Shown here: one piece after another, positions 23,776 through 35,914 of the stretch
Layout of the letters: each line of letters opens with the position of its first letter
Numbering within the stretch: the stretch's first letter is position 1
Source of the DNA: Verpa conica
Lineage: Eukaryota > Ascomycota > Pezizomycetes > Pezizales > Morchellaceae
Direction of reading: 5' to 3'
Assembly: GCA_033030425.1 (NCBI GenBank)
Contig: JAUFSD010000003.1
Coordinates: forward strand, 930,001-994,000
Length of the DNA: 64,000 nucleotides
Notes under the pieces: generated by a model
The model's database searches: none
What the model was told of the DNA's origin: nothing
What the model saw: only the letters and a program-made list of their open reading frames with translations
Made by a program: the position numbers and the translations under genes

Positions 23776-24311
23776 TCAAGGACTAAAACTCACCACAGGC
23801 ACAGCCCCAACAAATCCCACAATCACTCCAAAGAAGTCTCCAAACAAGCACAGTATGCCATATAATTCAATCACGAAGCCAATAAGTGGATAGCGTGCTA
23901 GGATCAGACCGATACCGAGGAGGAAACATGCAGTTCCTTTGAATTTTTCTTTCCGCGCAAAGAAGGAGAGTGTCTTTTGGTAACCGAGTGTGAGGGCTAT
24001 GCCGATTATGAATAAGATCTAGACAGTGTCAGGTTGGTATGGGAGAGGGGTAGGGGAAGCGGACGTTTCCCATTGCGAGCATGGCACGGTCAAAGAACAT
24101 CATTATACCAAAGATGAAGAAGAAAACGCCTGTGTGTCATCTGTTAGGACTGGGTATAGTGGGTTCCCCTTCTCTCGTTCCCGTTTCCGGGCCGTACCTC
24201 CTGCGCAGAATCCTACACCGAACTCTGGAAGGTTGTTAGTATGCTTATTTGACAGGTACCGGTTCGGCGAGAATATTTGTTTCACTTACTCTGTGTATCT
24301 GATAACCACAT
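23776..24311 (-). CDS. GOT1: Vesicle transport protein GOT1 (C-terminus uncertain)
   Basis: Small Golgi/COPII vesicle membrane protein with four transmembrane segments, helping ER-Golgi fusion. Exons 24311-24290, 24224-24198, 24129-24065 and 24018 onward join to begin MWLSDTQKFGVGFCAGGV. The hallmarks MMFFDRAMLAMGN, QKTLSFFARKEKFKGT and GFVIELYGILCLFGDFF follow. The third donor reads GTCCGC, far from consensus, although branch point and acceptor look normal. If exon 4 is read to its first stop (23776) the protein has 118 residues, about 20 short of the usual 138-140. A good GTGAGT donor sits just before that stop, so a further small exon is likely but I could not place it. Identity is secure, the 3' end is not. 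Confidence 0.85.
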
Positions 24312-25049
24312 GGCTATGAACGAGTTTTTCAGTTAATAAGGGGAAGCAATCCGGGAAGCTAATTAAAGTTTTAAGTTGAGCGAGAGCAAGGCACGAATAA
24401 GACAATGTAAGACAAGACAAAAGCGTTGAAGGAAGGAGAGATCGAAGTCAAAGGAGGGCTTATTTTTTAAAAAAAAAAGAGAGGAGGCGTGGATAAGGAA
24501 ATTAATAACGGTTGTTATTGTAGTTAACACAAGCAAAGTAAATTTTTCCTGTATTGATAACCCCTTTGCACACACCTAGCTGGCATCGTGTTGATTGCCA
24601 TGTGATAGCTCACGCGTGCCCTAGGTAGATTACAGCACGCCGCACAAGACGAAGAGGCTCGGCGGGGAAACCGAAACCGAAACGCCACCAGTCGTCCTCC
24701 GCGCCGAACTTCCCTAGGCTCTCGGGGAGGATTAAGCGAAGGGGTCTGGTGTAACAGATCCCAGGGACCAAATCGAGAAGTGTCAGAGCTTATCTCTGTT
24801 TTCTCCCTTTGACAGCTGTTGGGATTGTTCTCTGAATAACGGCTCTTATTGGGCGTGTGGTATCTTCACGTCTTGTCTTGTTGGCTTGCGCCGGGTAACT
24901 TCAATTAAGGAGACGAAAAGTCGCGTCGTCCCAGTATGGCGGTTGGCTGGAATTGCACTTGGGTGTTGGCTATTTGACCCCACTGCTTGATATCACAACC
25001 CTTTAGTTTTGCTATTCTCGTTATTTTTTTTGAATAGCTATTACAGAAA
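24312..25049. promoter_or_regulatory. Divergent GOT1/NSE1 promoter region
   Basis: These 738 bp lie between the two start codons. They contain A-rich and T-rich runs and a GC-richer block at 24600-24730. No gene is visible. Confidence 0.45.
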
Positions 25050-26310
25050 ATGAGTCTTCTTCGAGATGGATATACAGATATCAACAGGGCCTTTCTACAG
25101 GCTTTCATGTCAAGGCGGGTCATGAAAGTGAATGACATCAAGCCAATACTAGCCGCAATTTTATCTGCAGATAGTACAAGTCTCCCTTTCAGAAACAATA
25201 CCTTTCGTTCCAATCTAATAATTATGTAGGTAATGAACAAGAAGTTGCAATAGAGGATATCAATGACCGTATAATAGCCTCCTACGTCTCTACCGCAAAC
25301 ACTGCAATCCACAACTATGACCTCGAAATCCGCAGCACCCTCGACCAGAAGGACCGGAGTCGCATATATGCCCTCGTACTTCCCAACAGGCCTCCCCCCC
25401 TCTTTACCAACCTCTAACTGGTGCGTCCAGATCAACACAGCTTCTGACGAACTTGTCCAAATCGCAACCACCCACAGTGCCGATGAAATCGCCTTCTTTA
25501 AGCGTGTCCTTGACGAAATGTTCGATATCAACAACACCCCATCCGCTGAAATAATGGCAGTGACCTCCTTCCAAGCCCTCAAACTAAATAAGAATTCAAA
25601 TATTTCACAAACACAAGCGACACAAGCAGAGGGAACACAGACAACAGGAGCAGGGTTGACAAAGAGTCAAGCAGAAGAATGCCTAGATGCCTTTGTAGAA
25701 GAGGGGTGGTTAGAGAAGTCAGAGTACGTCTTCTTGGTCATACAGGGAACTAGCCATGCTGACCTATGGATAGTGCGGGATGGTACTCCCTGACTTCACG
25801 GGCACTAATGGAGCTTGCGTCGTACCTAACGCAAACTTATAATACCCCTGCAGAGGATGACGACGATGACGAAGAGGGAACTCGAAGCGGTGCCATAGTC
25901 GAGCGTATTAAGCAATGCTTCGGGTGTAAAGAAATCATCACCGTCGTAAGTACCTTCCACTACACTCTCTCACTATTGCTAATACTCAAACCCAGGGTTA
26001 CCGCTGTCAGACTCTTGCATGTAATTTCCGCCTACATGAGTCCTGCGCAACGCAATATTTCCGTGCCCAGCGTAATGGCAAAGAATGCCCGGCTTGTGGA
26101 GCCCCATGGACAGGCAAGGACTTTGTTGGTGAGAAGGCAGGTGCAAGGAGACGTATATCACAGGGCCCGCCGAACATTAATAGGAGACAAAGTGGGCAGA
26201 ATGGAGCAGGACGAGGGCGGAACGGGACGGTTACACAGATCCAGCCTGCTGTTGCAGAGGCGGAAGAGGAGGAAGACAGTGACGAGGATGCAGAGGGTGA
26301 GAGCGATTAA
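25050..26310 (+). CDS. NSE1: SMC5-SMC6 complex subunit NSE1 (RING-like)
   Basis: Component of the Smc5/6 complex acting in homologous-recombination repair; with Nse3 it forms a winged-helix heterodimer and an E3-type ligase. Five exons (25050-25173, 25230-25375, 25431-25723, 25774-25945, 25996-26310) sum to 1050 nt, giving 349 residues. Tandem winged-helix regions include SADEIAFFKRVLDEMF and EIMAVTSFQA, then GWYSLTSRALMELASYL. The C-terminal zf-RING-like domain shows C236, C239, C249, C254, H259, C262, C276 and C279, with HESC and CPACGAPW; it is split by intron 4. The C-terminus ends in an acidic Glu/Asp tail. All introns are 50-56 nt with GT-AG ends. Confidence 0.93.
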
Positions 26311-29300
26311 TTTACCAATGATTAACGAATATTTGTTCTAGGTCCGTTTTTATAGGATTGGTGTTGGTGGTTCTCTGGTTTTGTTGTAACAATATCAATT
26401 CTTATATCTATTTTTTATATTAAATCTTTGTATACCGTGGCGTTTTCCAATATTTGGAAAATAGACCCTGATATTGTCTTACGGCTAAGATTTTAATAGA
26501 ATACGTATAGCATTAAACTTTTAGCTACCTTAGAAGTGATACCCTATGATGAAACTTGGAATGTGAGAATAGATAGCAAGAACCAGTCAATTATTTCTAC
26601 CTAATTATATTACTATAAACTAGCTCCCCAAACACAGAATCGAGTGATACTCCAGTACTCCAGTAGTTTCACAGTATCAAACCGTGGGAAGCCTTGTCCA
26701 AAAGAAAAGAACTACCACCCGACCATAGAACGCCACAAGGCAAGGACAAAGGGGAAGAAAAAACACTGTCTCGAGCCTCCCAAGCTAAAGTTAAATATTA
26801 CCCCCATAAGCTGTTTTATTTTTTCCTGTCCCACCTTCCCTAGTCGGGACTGGAACCCTTTATCAATAATAGCCCGACGCACGATCCTGATCTACCGGTA
26901 GCTGTTTGAGAGACTCCCAGGAGGTTGGTGGTTATGTGTTAGTGTTGCCATGTCACAAGAAGGATGTCTCAGACCCGTGATGACAACTATGCCACTTCGA
27001 CACGACAACAGGAACCGGCAGGTCGGGGCAACCGGGTTCTGGGGAATATCCAGTAGACACCTCTTTTTTTCGGGAGAAAGGCAAAATAGTCGTTAATTCA
27101 AGGGTTCCTGAGTAGGATCTTGCGGATCTCGCTGTAGATGGTATACTGCGAGTCTGGTCCCATAACCCGGTAATCACTTTGGACCAATTGGCTCGTTGGC
27201 GGTTTGTTGTCAATATTCTGCCTTCCCGAAAGCTTAAGTTATTTATTGATCAGGAAAATTGTACCAACAAGAGACCATGGGCTAACCTGTTCTAGTAGCT
27301 CTAATAGGAGTTCCTCGGCATTAAAGAAAAAGAAAAGTCCTATCGATTAGCGACTACTACTGGCGTAATCGTCATCGGTTATCACTCGCTACCGCGCTTT
27401 CTGCTAGGCGGGTTGGGAATCTAGAGCCGACATTAGTGAGGATTGCCGTGTGGGGAGTTTTAAGGGTTTCTATTAGATCGGTGATGAATTAGAAGTCAGG
27501 GCTTGGCGGCCCCACAAGTATAGAATATGGCCACATTATGGGTTGGGATCGCTAGAGTAATTTCTATATCCTGCTGTATGTTACGGTGGAGCTATCTAAC
27601 TTGAGGTTAAACTAAGATTCTACTGCCCGGGTCAGGTAATAAGAACCTGAGCATGCAACTTTTATTCTCGTCAACCGGTAGGTGCCTTTTCTCGACTAGA
27701 GATGTCTCATCCAACGAAACCCCGTGTATACTACACTAACATCTTCAGGTTCTTGTTGCCTAACTTGAGTATTTGAGATTGGGGTATCTTGTAGTGTTAC
27801 CATGCTCGGTTACTGTATATGTGGTGTCTGTCTCCTCTAGAGTAAGTAATTGTATCTGTACCTTGTTTCTGCAGAGACGTTACTATAAGCCGGGCCGGCC
27901 CGTAAGCATCAACCGGAGACATACTATTATACCTCAGAACTAGGGTTATCAAACAGCAAGATTACTGAAAGCAGTTCTCTGAGGCTAGGGGTTACCTAAC
28001 TTGGACCGCTCTCATCATTACCTCTAGTTGCCTGAGGAGTTGTGTGCTGCGCGATGTCGTTTTTGTTTTTTAACCGGAGAACGCACAACTCTGAGAGAAA
28101 CTAATTAATCTACACCCGAGAGCATGAGAGAGGAGACCGGAGACCGGGAAATTCCACCTGGGAGCAATATCGGAATATTAATAGCCCGAGTATAGGAGAA
28201 GTGAAGATCAAAATGGTTTTCCACCACCCTGGGGCTAGGAGTTTTAAAGAAATATCTTGGGCACCCTGCTATGAGATAGGGTCCGAGAAAAGTCCTACGA
28301 AAAAACGTTGACAGTGGAAACTCAAGGGGTGGCTTCAATTCTGAATCTCTGTTACTTAGATCCGGTATCTGCGTTGAAAGTTTCAGGTTTCATGTCACAC
28401 CTTCCCAAGCAGCGCCACACAAAATAATAATACGAAAATCGTCGTACTACATAGCACTAAATCGGCGCCCAGAGATCTAGCCGAATAGAGCATTGCGCAT
28501 TGCACTGCGACCTACATATCGCCCCTCCCTTAATTATCCTTTAGAGCAGAATGAAAGGGTTCAAGGAGTACATAAGCTTCCCACCCATCCTGGACATCCT
28601 GAGGCGACGCGCGCTAAATAAGAGAATAAAAAAAAAACGTCCTATGTTAACACGGACAGCTGGCACCGTAGACTGACGTTGTTACACTGGAATGCCTGAA
28701 AAAAAAAAAAAAAAAGACTAAAGTAATATGATAAACAATCGATGGAGGAGGGGAGTTTCTCTTATATTGTGTAGTGTTAATAGCACGTATTTATTTCCGA
28801 TGGGCAGCAGCTTCTTTTTTCGCGCCCCGCGATGTTAAGATTTCTCCGATCTTGTGTGATGAACTGCACATATTGTCTCTGGTTATTGGGTCCTCGGGTG
28901 TTTGGCTGGTGGGGTCTCTTTTCATGCTTGAGCCAGTGGTGATTTTTGTGGTAGAAGCAGTTTTTTTAATTAAGTTTCTCGAGCAGAGCTGCGCAGCGGA
29001 AGAAGGGAGGAAGAGGGAGGAAATATACCAGGGTCCTATCTATATTTGTTTCCCCCCTTTCCCCTTCCAAGGTCTCGGAAGAAACAGATGTATAGGACTC
29101 TTGGAAGCATGTATATTGGGCTTCACGGGTACCAAGAATCAGATTGTGGATCTTGAGTATTGGTGGTCGTTCTCTGGCTAAAATGGCGGCCTCGGCTGGT
29201 GGAGATTATGACACCGCTGATATCCGTCGATTGGCATATTTAGGTTATGCAAGGAATTTCATTGGCGACGCGGCTCTTTAGCGGATGTGCTTTGCATGGT

Positions 29301-31213
29301 GGTAGCAATCCAAGGGTTCGAGAATGGTGGTGTGGGTGTGGGCAAGATGATCTCATCGATCATCTACCCACGGCTTCGATTGTTCTCCCCTGGAAAAAAG
29401 CATCCTCCACAGCAGGTTGGTTTTCAAGATCAGTCCATTTCTTTTGGTGGGCCTTTGAGTACATATGGGGGATGTAATTACAATTTACCCTCCAACGTCA
29501 AATTGTGGAGTAGAGAAGGATAAACGGCGGAGGAGTTCTTGGGACAACTCTGATTTGTTCGCATCACCCCCGAGAGCATGTTTCCCCCACTCTGTGGAAT
29601 CGTCAAGTACGATAGCTCAGTACTGATGAGCTATGAATTAGTAATAAATTAGTCGGCACAAGGAAACGGCAAGAGCTGTGTTTCTGCTACTCAGAGTATA
29701 TATAAATAGGCATGGAACCAAGATTGTTGATGTAAGTTCTTGAGGTTTAGGACAACAGTCACTGAGTCCGCACCCCTTAACAGAGACATTCAGCATATCA
29801 TTGGTTATTTTTTGAGCTCCGTATCCCTGCAGCGAACCGACATACACATAAGACCATGACAAATGAGTCACCTTACATATCCTTCTTATTGACAGGTGAT
29901 GCTTGGTGGATACTTGTTATGTATACAAAGAGAAGAGTTCAGCTTGGAGTGGTTTATTTTTTAGCAAGGTCTCGTAGAACCAAGATGCTACAAGTAATTG
30001 AGCCAGACCACCAGCGACTAGGGGTAGATTAATATATGTATTGTGGGGGATACATGTATTTTCTTGGGGGGGGGGTGGTGCCTAGTGGTAGGCCTAAGTA
30101 TCGTGCACAGCTGCATGTAGATAGCACTAGGCTGGTAGATGACCAGAACGGGTAAAGATATAAAAGTTAGGCCCAAAAGTTCAGATAAGATCCGATAACT
30201 GGCAGTCACGGACCTCATAGTGCACGCAGGGTTGCAGCTAACACAAGCCTCACCTGGTTGGCCCTCAGGTTGTGTTATTTTGTGCGCGAAAAAAAAGGAA
30301 TGTAGTCATTTGCACATGTCTTGGGCACTGCTGGGGCAGTGGTGGTGGTGCTGTATACCGGTAGGTACATTTAGTGTGTAAGGTGGGTTGCGCAGTTGCT
30401 CTCCCGAATGGAGGCTGGCGACTCCAAAAAATATTTTTCCCACCTGGAAGTTAGCACCCTCCACCCACACAGGCGACAGCACCGAAAAAAAATAGCCAGC
30501 CAGACCCCTGCCCTACCCTCTCCCACCCTGGCCTAACTTTTCTTCCTTCAATCAACCTTGGGCCCTCCTTCCCCTTCTTATTCTTTTTTCTTTTCCCCTC
30601 CTCCTTCTCCCCCCTCCTCATCTTCAACTCCACTCAATCAAAAATCAATTTTCTCTCCTCACTGCGGACCCTCCGAATTTACAGAGGGTGATCGCGTTTC
30701 TACACAGCTGAAAGAGCGCGCGACTAGATATTTCATCAGTCCGAGAAGTTTCGTTACTTTTTTCCCCGTTGCCAGCTTGCCTGGCTGTCCTGGCAACAGC
30801 AGTCGTCTACGACTCCCTTGAGCTCGCCACCAGAAATCAAGAATCAAAACTCTTCTTCCCCCATTCAACGTAGAAAGAAAGAAAATTGTAATTCCAAGTC
30901 AGGTTTGTCTAATATTTCTATTCAGAGGGACTATCCTCTCTATCTTCTTTTTTCTCTCCCTTAGAGCTTTATTATCCTTGCGTCATTGCTTCTCCCCCAC
31001 AAACTCCACATCAATAACCCGCTAACCACATTTTTCTGCTAAAGGTGACCGAAGCCTACTTCGAAACAAAAAAGCAATCTTTTCTACTGGATAGAATCAA
31101 AAAGAATTATCACTCACTAATATCAACATCAAAACACACTCCTCCTCCTTTACACTCCCCAAGTGCGACTCCTTGAACAAACCTTATCAAACAAAAAATC
31201 ACCAAAATTTCGA
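26311..31213. other. 4.9 kb gene-poor region and eIF4G leader
   Basis: No convincing gene is seen. The left part (26340-30400) is AT-rich with scattered short frames, a 17-base A run at 28699-28715 and a possible 32-codon frame at 29183-29281 (MAASAGGDYDT..., favourable start context) that I do not call. From about 30440 to 31213 the plus strand becomes pyrimidine-rich and then looks like the long leader of the eIF4G gene, with possible introns such as 30903-30925. No transposase, reverse transcriptase or terminal repeats were recognised. Confidence 0.45.
28699..28715 (+). repeat. 17-base A homopolymer
   Basis: An uninterrupted run of 17 A. It could be the tail of an old retroposed element or simple slippage; nothing upstream identifies an element. 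Confidence 0.6.
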
Positions 31214-34200
31214 ATGACAAGCATCACATCAAACGTTACTTCCATCCCTCAAGCTTCTCCATCGACCAACTCGAGCGCCCCATCGAATTCAACCCACGCA
31301 CGGACGCCCTCAGTTAGCGGTCAGACATCATCTTCTGCAGCTGTGCAGGGTAACGCCCCCGCCCAGCGAGTAGTGTCGTACGCCCACGCTGCCTCGAACG
31401 CTGCCTTGAAGAAGCCCTCTACTCCCGTCATAGCCGCGAGTCCCTCCCCTCAAATCCCCGTCGGAGCTCCAGCGCAAAATGCACGGTCTAGTTCAGCAGC
31501 TTCTCAGGCGGTGAACGGCAAAATTCCTCCTGCTATAGCTAATAGCGGTCCTTCTCCTGCTAATGGGAATAATACACCATTTACCGGAGGACATCACAGT
31601 CGAAAGTCATCTGTTGCGTCTGGAGCCGGGGGATCCATAATGCCTAACGGTGCTCCAAGAGCTGCACCACCTATCATGTTCGGTGCAATTAACGAGGCCG
31701 GAGCTGCTTCATCAGGTTCTGCCGCCGCAGCAAGTAATGCATCTTTGACTGCACCAGTGGCATCTAACCAGAGAGTGAGTTCACCACAATCTTCGCCATC
31801 TCCTATAGTCCAGCCTATGGCTAGTGGGGGTGCTCCGCCACAAGCGTCTGGGACTGGTAATCGGCCCATTCAGTTCGGTGATGCAACCCACCATCATGTA
31901 AGTTGAAGCATTTGGGTAATATTAAATTAAGAAAATTATTTAACGTGCCTTTTAGCAGCAACAGAACCCTAGGCCTATGTCTATGCCTCCACCGGTAGGA
32001 CCAGGAGGGATGGGTAACATACACCCTAGTCACCAGAGGCGTGAGTCTACTCAGTCTGCACACACTGATACCGGCCCTTCTCATCATCACGGGCGTGGTG
32101 GAATGCAAGGTGCCGGTCGTGGAAGCCAACCTTATAGGCAAAACAATCACCATCAATTCACCCAAGGGCAGTATGGCAACTCTGGCTACGGGAGAGGCTA
32201 TGCCCCTAACCCTAACCAGGCCCGTGGCCAGCCCCCAATACATAATCAACAGTACCAAGGAGCAGGCCCCGTTCAAGGCTATAATCCTAATTCACCTCGT
32301 ATGGTTAACAGGAGCCCGGCAATGGCACACGTCTCACCAGCACTTACCCATGCTCAGCCAGTTGGAACCCCCCAACTATACCCCCCCCATTATATTGCCC
32401 ATCCTCCTCAGCAGCAAGTATGTTTATCTAATTTCCTTTTGACTTGACGATTAGTTTGTCATTATGGCAAACCATTGGATTTTTGGAACTTTTTCTGACT
32501 GTTTTTGTAGTTTGGTGGATTGCAGGCATCGATGCATTATGACCCTTCGCACCACCCACACCACCCGCAGCAAATGTATGGTTACTATAACCAGAACCAT
32601 CTGACCGCCAACTATAGTTATCAGATACCACAAACCAGCCCCCGGGTGAATTACATCCAGCCTGTAAATGGTGGGTATGGCTATTTACAGCAGTCTATGC
32701 CACAGTCTATGCCGCAGTCTATGTCACAGTCTATGTCACGTTCAGGAAGCACCAATATGCCTCATATGGAAGCTCCAAGGCCTAATTCCAGCATGGGGCA
32801 ACTACCTACGCCGACCCTCACCCCTCAACCAATTACCGTACCCCCTCCTAATTCTGTGGCTCCTGCTCTTGCTACTCCTAGTAGTCCATTTGCCCCTCGC
32901 GCAAAGAGCCAGGCCATTCCGATTGTGAATCCTTCCGACGGCACTGTCGTAAAGCCGGCACCATCCCCTGTGGTCGTCAATAGTACTCCAGTTATAGTTT
33001 CTTCACCAAGTCCTGCCCCTGGCCGCACCGTGTCCCGTGATTCGCAACACTCAAAGCCGATTAGCAAAAATGTCAATAGCAAATCGGACAAGGAGAAGAG
33101 GGAAGAATTGAGGGCAAGTGTTCAGAAGAAGGTTGAAGAAGATAGAATACAAGCTGAAGAGGAGGAGAAAAGGAAGAGGAAGCAGCAAGAGGAGGCAGCG
33201 GCACTTGAGAAGGAACGCATCGAGGCCGAAAAGAAGGCGATGGAGGAGCGTCTCCGCCTTGAGAAGGAAGAACAAGAGCGTAAGCTTAAGGAAGCAGAAG
33301 AGGAGAGGATTAGAAAGCAGGAGGCAGAAGAGAAAGCTCGTAAGGAGGCAGAAGAAGAGGCAAAGAGGAAGCAGGAAGAGCAGGAGAGAATTAAGAAGGA
33401 AGCAGAAGAGGCTGAAGCAGAGGCTGCTCGTGTAGCCAAGGAGAAGGCTGAAGAAGAGGCTAGAATCGCCAAAGAAAAGGCAGAGGAGGAAGCACGCCTT
33501 GAAGCTGAAAAGGTCCAAAAACTCAAGGAAGAGGAAGAAGCAAAGGCTAAGGCTGAGGCCGAGGCCGAGGCAAAAGCAGCAGCGGAGGCAGCACAGAAGG
33601 CAGCTTCATCTGCGCCATCTGTCTCTAAGGCTTCTCCAGATAGTGAATCTATGCCACCTCCAGCTGCCAAGAGCGCTGAGAAGCGTGGCAAACCAAGTCC
33701 TTTGAATCTTCAGATTAAGACAAACGAGCCTGCTCCTCCTTCTGCAGCTCTCACAGCCTTGAAGTCGGCTCGGTTTATTGAAAATATTAATAGCGTCAAC
33801 TATCCTTCCAACATTCTCTCACCGAATCCAGCTCTTAATCCAGCCGCCAGTGGCAAGTTCAAGTATGAGAAAGACTTCTTGTTGCAGTTTCAGGGTGTGT
33901 TTACCGAGAAGCCTTCTGTTGATTGGGATAAGACAATGCGTGACACCGTTGGAGAACCTGAGACTGCACGACCTCAGACTGCTCGCACTCCCTCTGGTCT
34001 TGGCCCTCGTAATACTTCAAGATCTGGTTCTGCTATTCCACCGCCTATGGGTGCATTCGGCTCCTTCAAACCAACAGGCCTTCCTGCAAATATGTTAACT
34101 TCTGCACAACGATTTGAGCAATCCAGGTCGAATTCTTTGCCTGCGGTGAATCCCTTGGCTGCGATGGCGGGCAGCTTTTCTGGATCTCGGTCTGGGGGGG

Positions 34201-35914
34201 TTGGTATTATGCGAACAAACTCAAGTAGTTCTTTGGCTAGCTCTGGTGTTGGCGTTCCCCAGAGTCCCAGGACTGGAAACCGCTCTTCACGTGGTGGGAG
34301 CCGAAAAGGCGGAGGGGCCCCTATGGAAAAGACTGAATCTAGACAAGGGGATAAGAATAACCAGCCTACCATCTCAATTACCGATGTTAAACCTTTGCCA
34401 GTTTCTGAGAATAGATGGAAGCCTATCAGTATCGGAGCACCCAAGGAACTTCAAGCTGCCCCAACTCCGTCGGAAGAGGTTAAACTATCACCCGAACTTG
34501 TGCAGCGTAAAGTCAAGGCAGCGTTGAACAAGATGACACCAGAAAAGTTCGACAAAATCGCTGGCCAGATTCTCGAAATCACAAGTCAGTCGAAGTTCGA
34601 GACTGATGGGCGTACCCTCCGACAAGTTATCCAGCTTACCTTTGAGAAAGCTACTGATGAAGCTGCTTGGTCCTCGATGTATGCTAGATTTTGTAAGCGC
34701 ATGCTGGAGTCCATGGATCCTAATATCAAGGATGAGAATATTCGCGACAAGAATGGCCTAATTGTTACCGGTGGTAATCTGTTTAGGAAATATCTTCTTA
34801 ACAGATGTCAAGAAGAATTCGAGCGTGGATGGAAAGTGAACTTGCCACCGAAGCCTGAAGGCGTCTCTGACGAGGCTGTGATGCTATCTGATGAGTACTA
34901 TATTGCTGCAGCTGCAAAGCGTCGCGGTCTTGGTCTCGTTCAGTTCATTGGAGAGCTCTTCAAGTTGGGCATGCTTACAGAACGTATTATGAACGAATGT
35001 GTTCGTAAACTTCTTGACTTTGAAGGCCTTCCGGAAGATGAGACTGTCGAGAGTTTGTGCAAGCTTCTCAAAACAATTGGGTTCCAGTTGGATGGGTCTG
35101 ACAAGAGTAGGGGTATGATGGATGTGTACTTCGTTCGCATCGCCCGTTTGGCTGAGGATAAGGAGCTTAACAGCCGTATGAGGTTCATGCTAATGGTATG
35201 CTTTAAAATTAATGTCTTATGAGACTATGGACTAATATTCTCTAGGACATCATTGATCTTCGCCGTAAGAAGTGGGAGACTAAGGAAGCCGATAAAGGGC
35301 CCAAGACTATCCAGGAAGTTAGAGAGGATGCACTTAAAGCCCAACAAGAAAAGGAGGCTGCATCGCGTGCCAACCAGCGCAGCAGACCTAATAATGGTGG
35401 TGGTGGGCGTGGTGGTGACGGACGGTCTTTCTCTGGCTTTGGTGGTAACCAAATGCACCCCCCAGGATGGGATCAGAGCAAGGGCGGATTGGTCAATGCT
35501 GAAGATCTTAGGAGGTTGAGTGCCAAGTCGAGACAAATCAGTGGTCCACCGGGAAGCTTTGGTCCTAGTAACATGCTGGGACCTCGTAGTTCTAGTAATG
35601 GTAGTAGGAGAGGAGGTTTTGGATTAGGCCCAAATAGGGGCACAGACGACTCTAATGCATCTTCACGAACGGCTACCCCGCCTGCAAAGACCTCTACATC
35701 TCACGCAAACCCATTTAGGTAAGTAAATTTCAGGTTGATTCTTAAATGATGTTTTAGCTAATAATATTACAGTGCACTTCAAGACGGCGCCTCCGCACAC
35801 CATGAATCTGGCGAGCAGAATGATACAACGTCCTCTCCAGCCTCATCCCCACCAACAGCTGCTTTAGGCTTTGGACGGTCTCGCTCCCCACTCCCCATTG
35901 TCGAATCAAAATAA
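31214..35914 (+). CDS. TIF4631: Translation initiation factor eIF4G
   Basis: Scaffold of the eIF4F cap-binding complex, binding eIF4E, eIF4A, Pab1 and RNA. Five exons (31214-31897, 31956-32417, 32511-35195, 35246-35718, 35773-35914) sum to 4446 nt, giving 1481 residues. A long disordered Ser/Pro/Ala- and Gln-rich N-terminus includes a QSM(P/S) tandem repeat. A roughly 180-residue Lys/Glu/Ala-rich predicted helix follows at about 576-752. The eIF4E-binding consensus YEKDFLL lies at about residue 834. The MIF4G domain spans about 1040-1290 (VQRKVKAALNKMTPEKFDKI ... DIIDLRRKKWE), followed by an Arg/Gly-rich tail. The frame is open further upstream, but ATG 31214 is the first ATG in it. The leader is unusually long and pyrimidine-rich. 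Confidence 0.95.
32691..32738 (+). repeat. Four-copy 12-nt repeat in eIF4G
   Basis: CAGTCTATG plus one variable codon repeats four times, encoding QSMP QSMP QSMS QSMS in the disordered N-terminal region. Confidence 0.9.

Noticed and set aside
26820..26905. tRNA-like segment on the minus strand (GGGTTCCAGTCCC and a possible D arm)
   Set aside because: The T-loop has C where a purine is required and no matching acceptor stem is found, so it is not a tRNA gene.
28774..29181. 135-codon plus-strand hydrophobic frame
   Set aside because: No plausible start context, no family resemblance and no splice structure; not supportable as a gene.
33051..33691. Long minus-strand frames opposite eIF4G
   Set aside because: Same cause: antisense of a Lys/Glu-rich repeat region.
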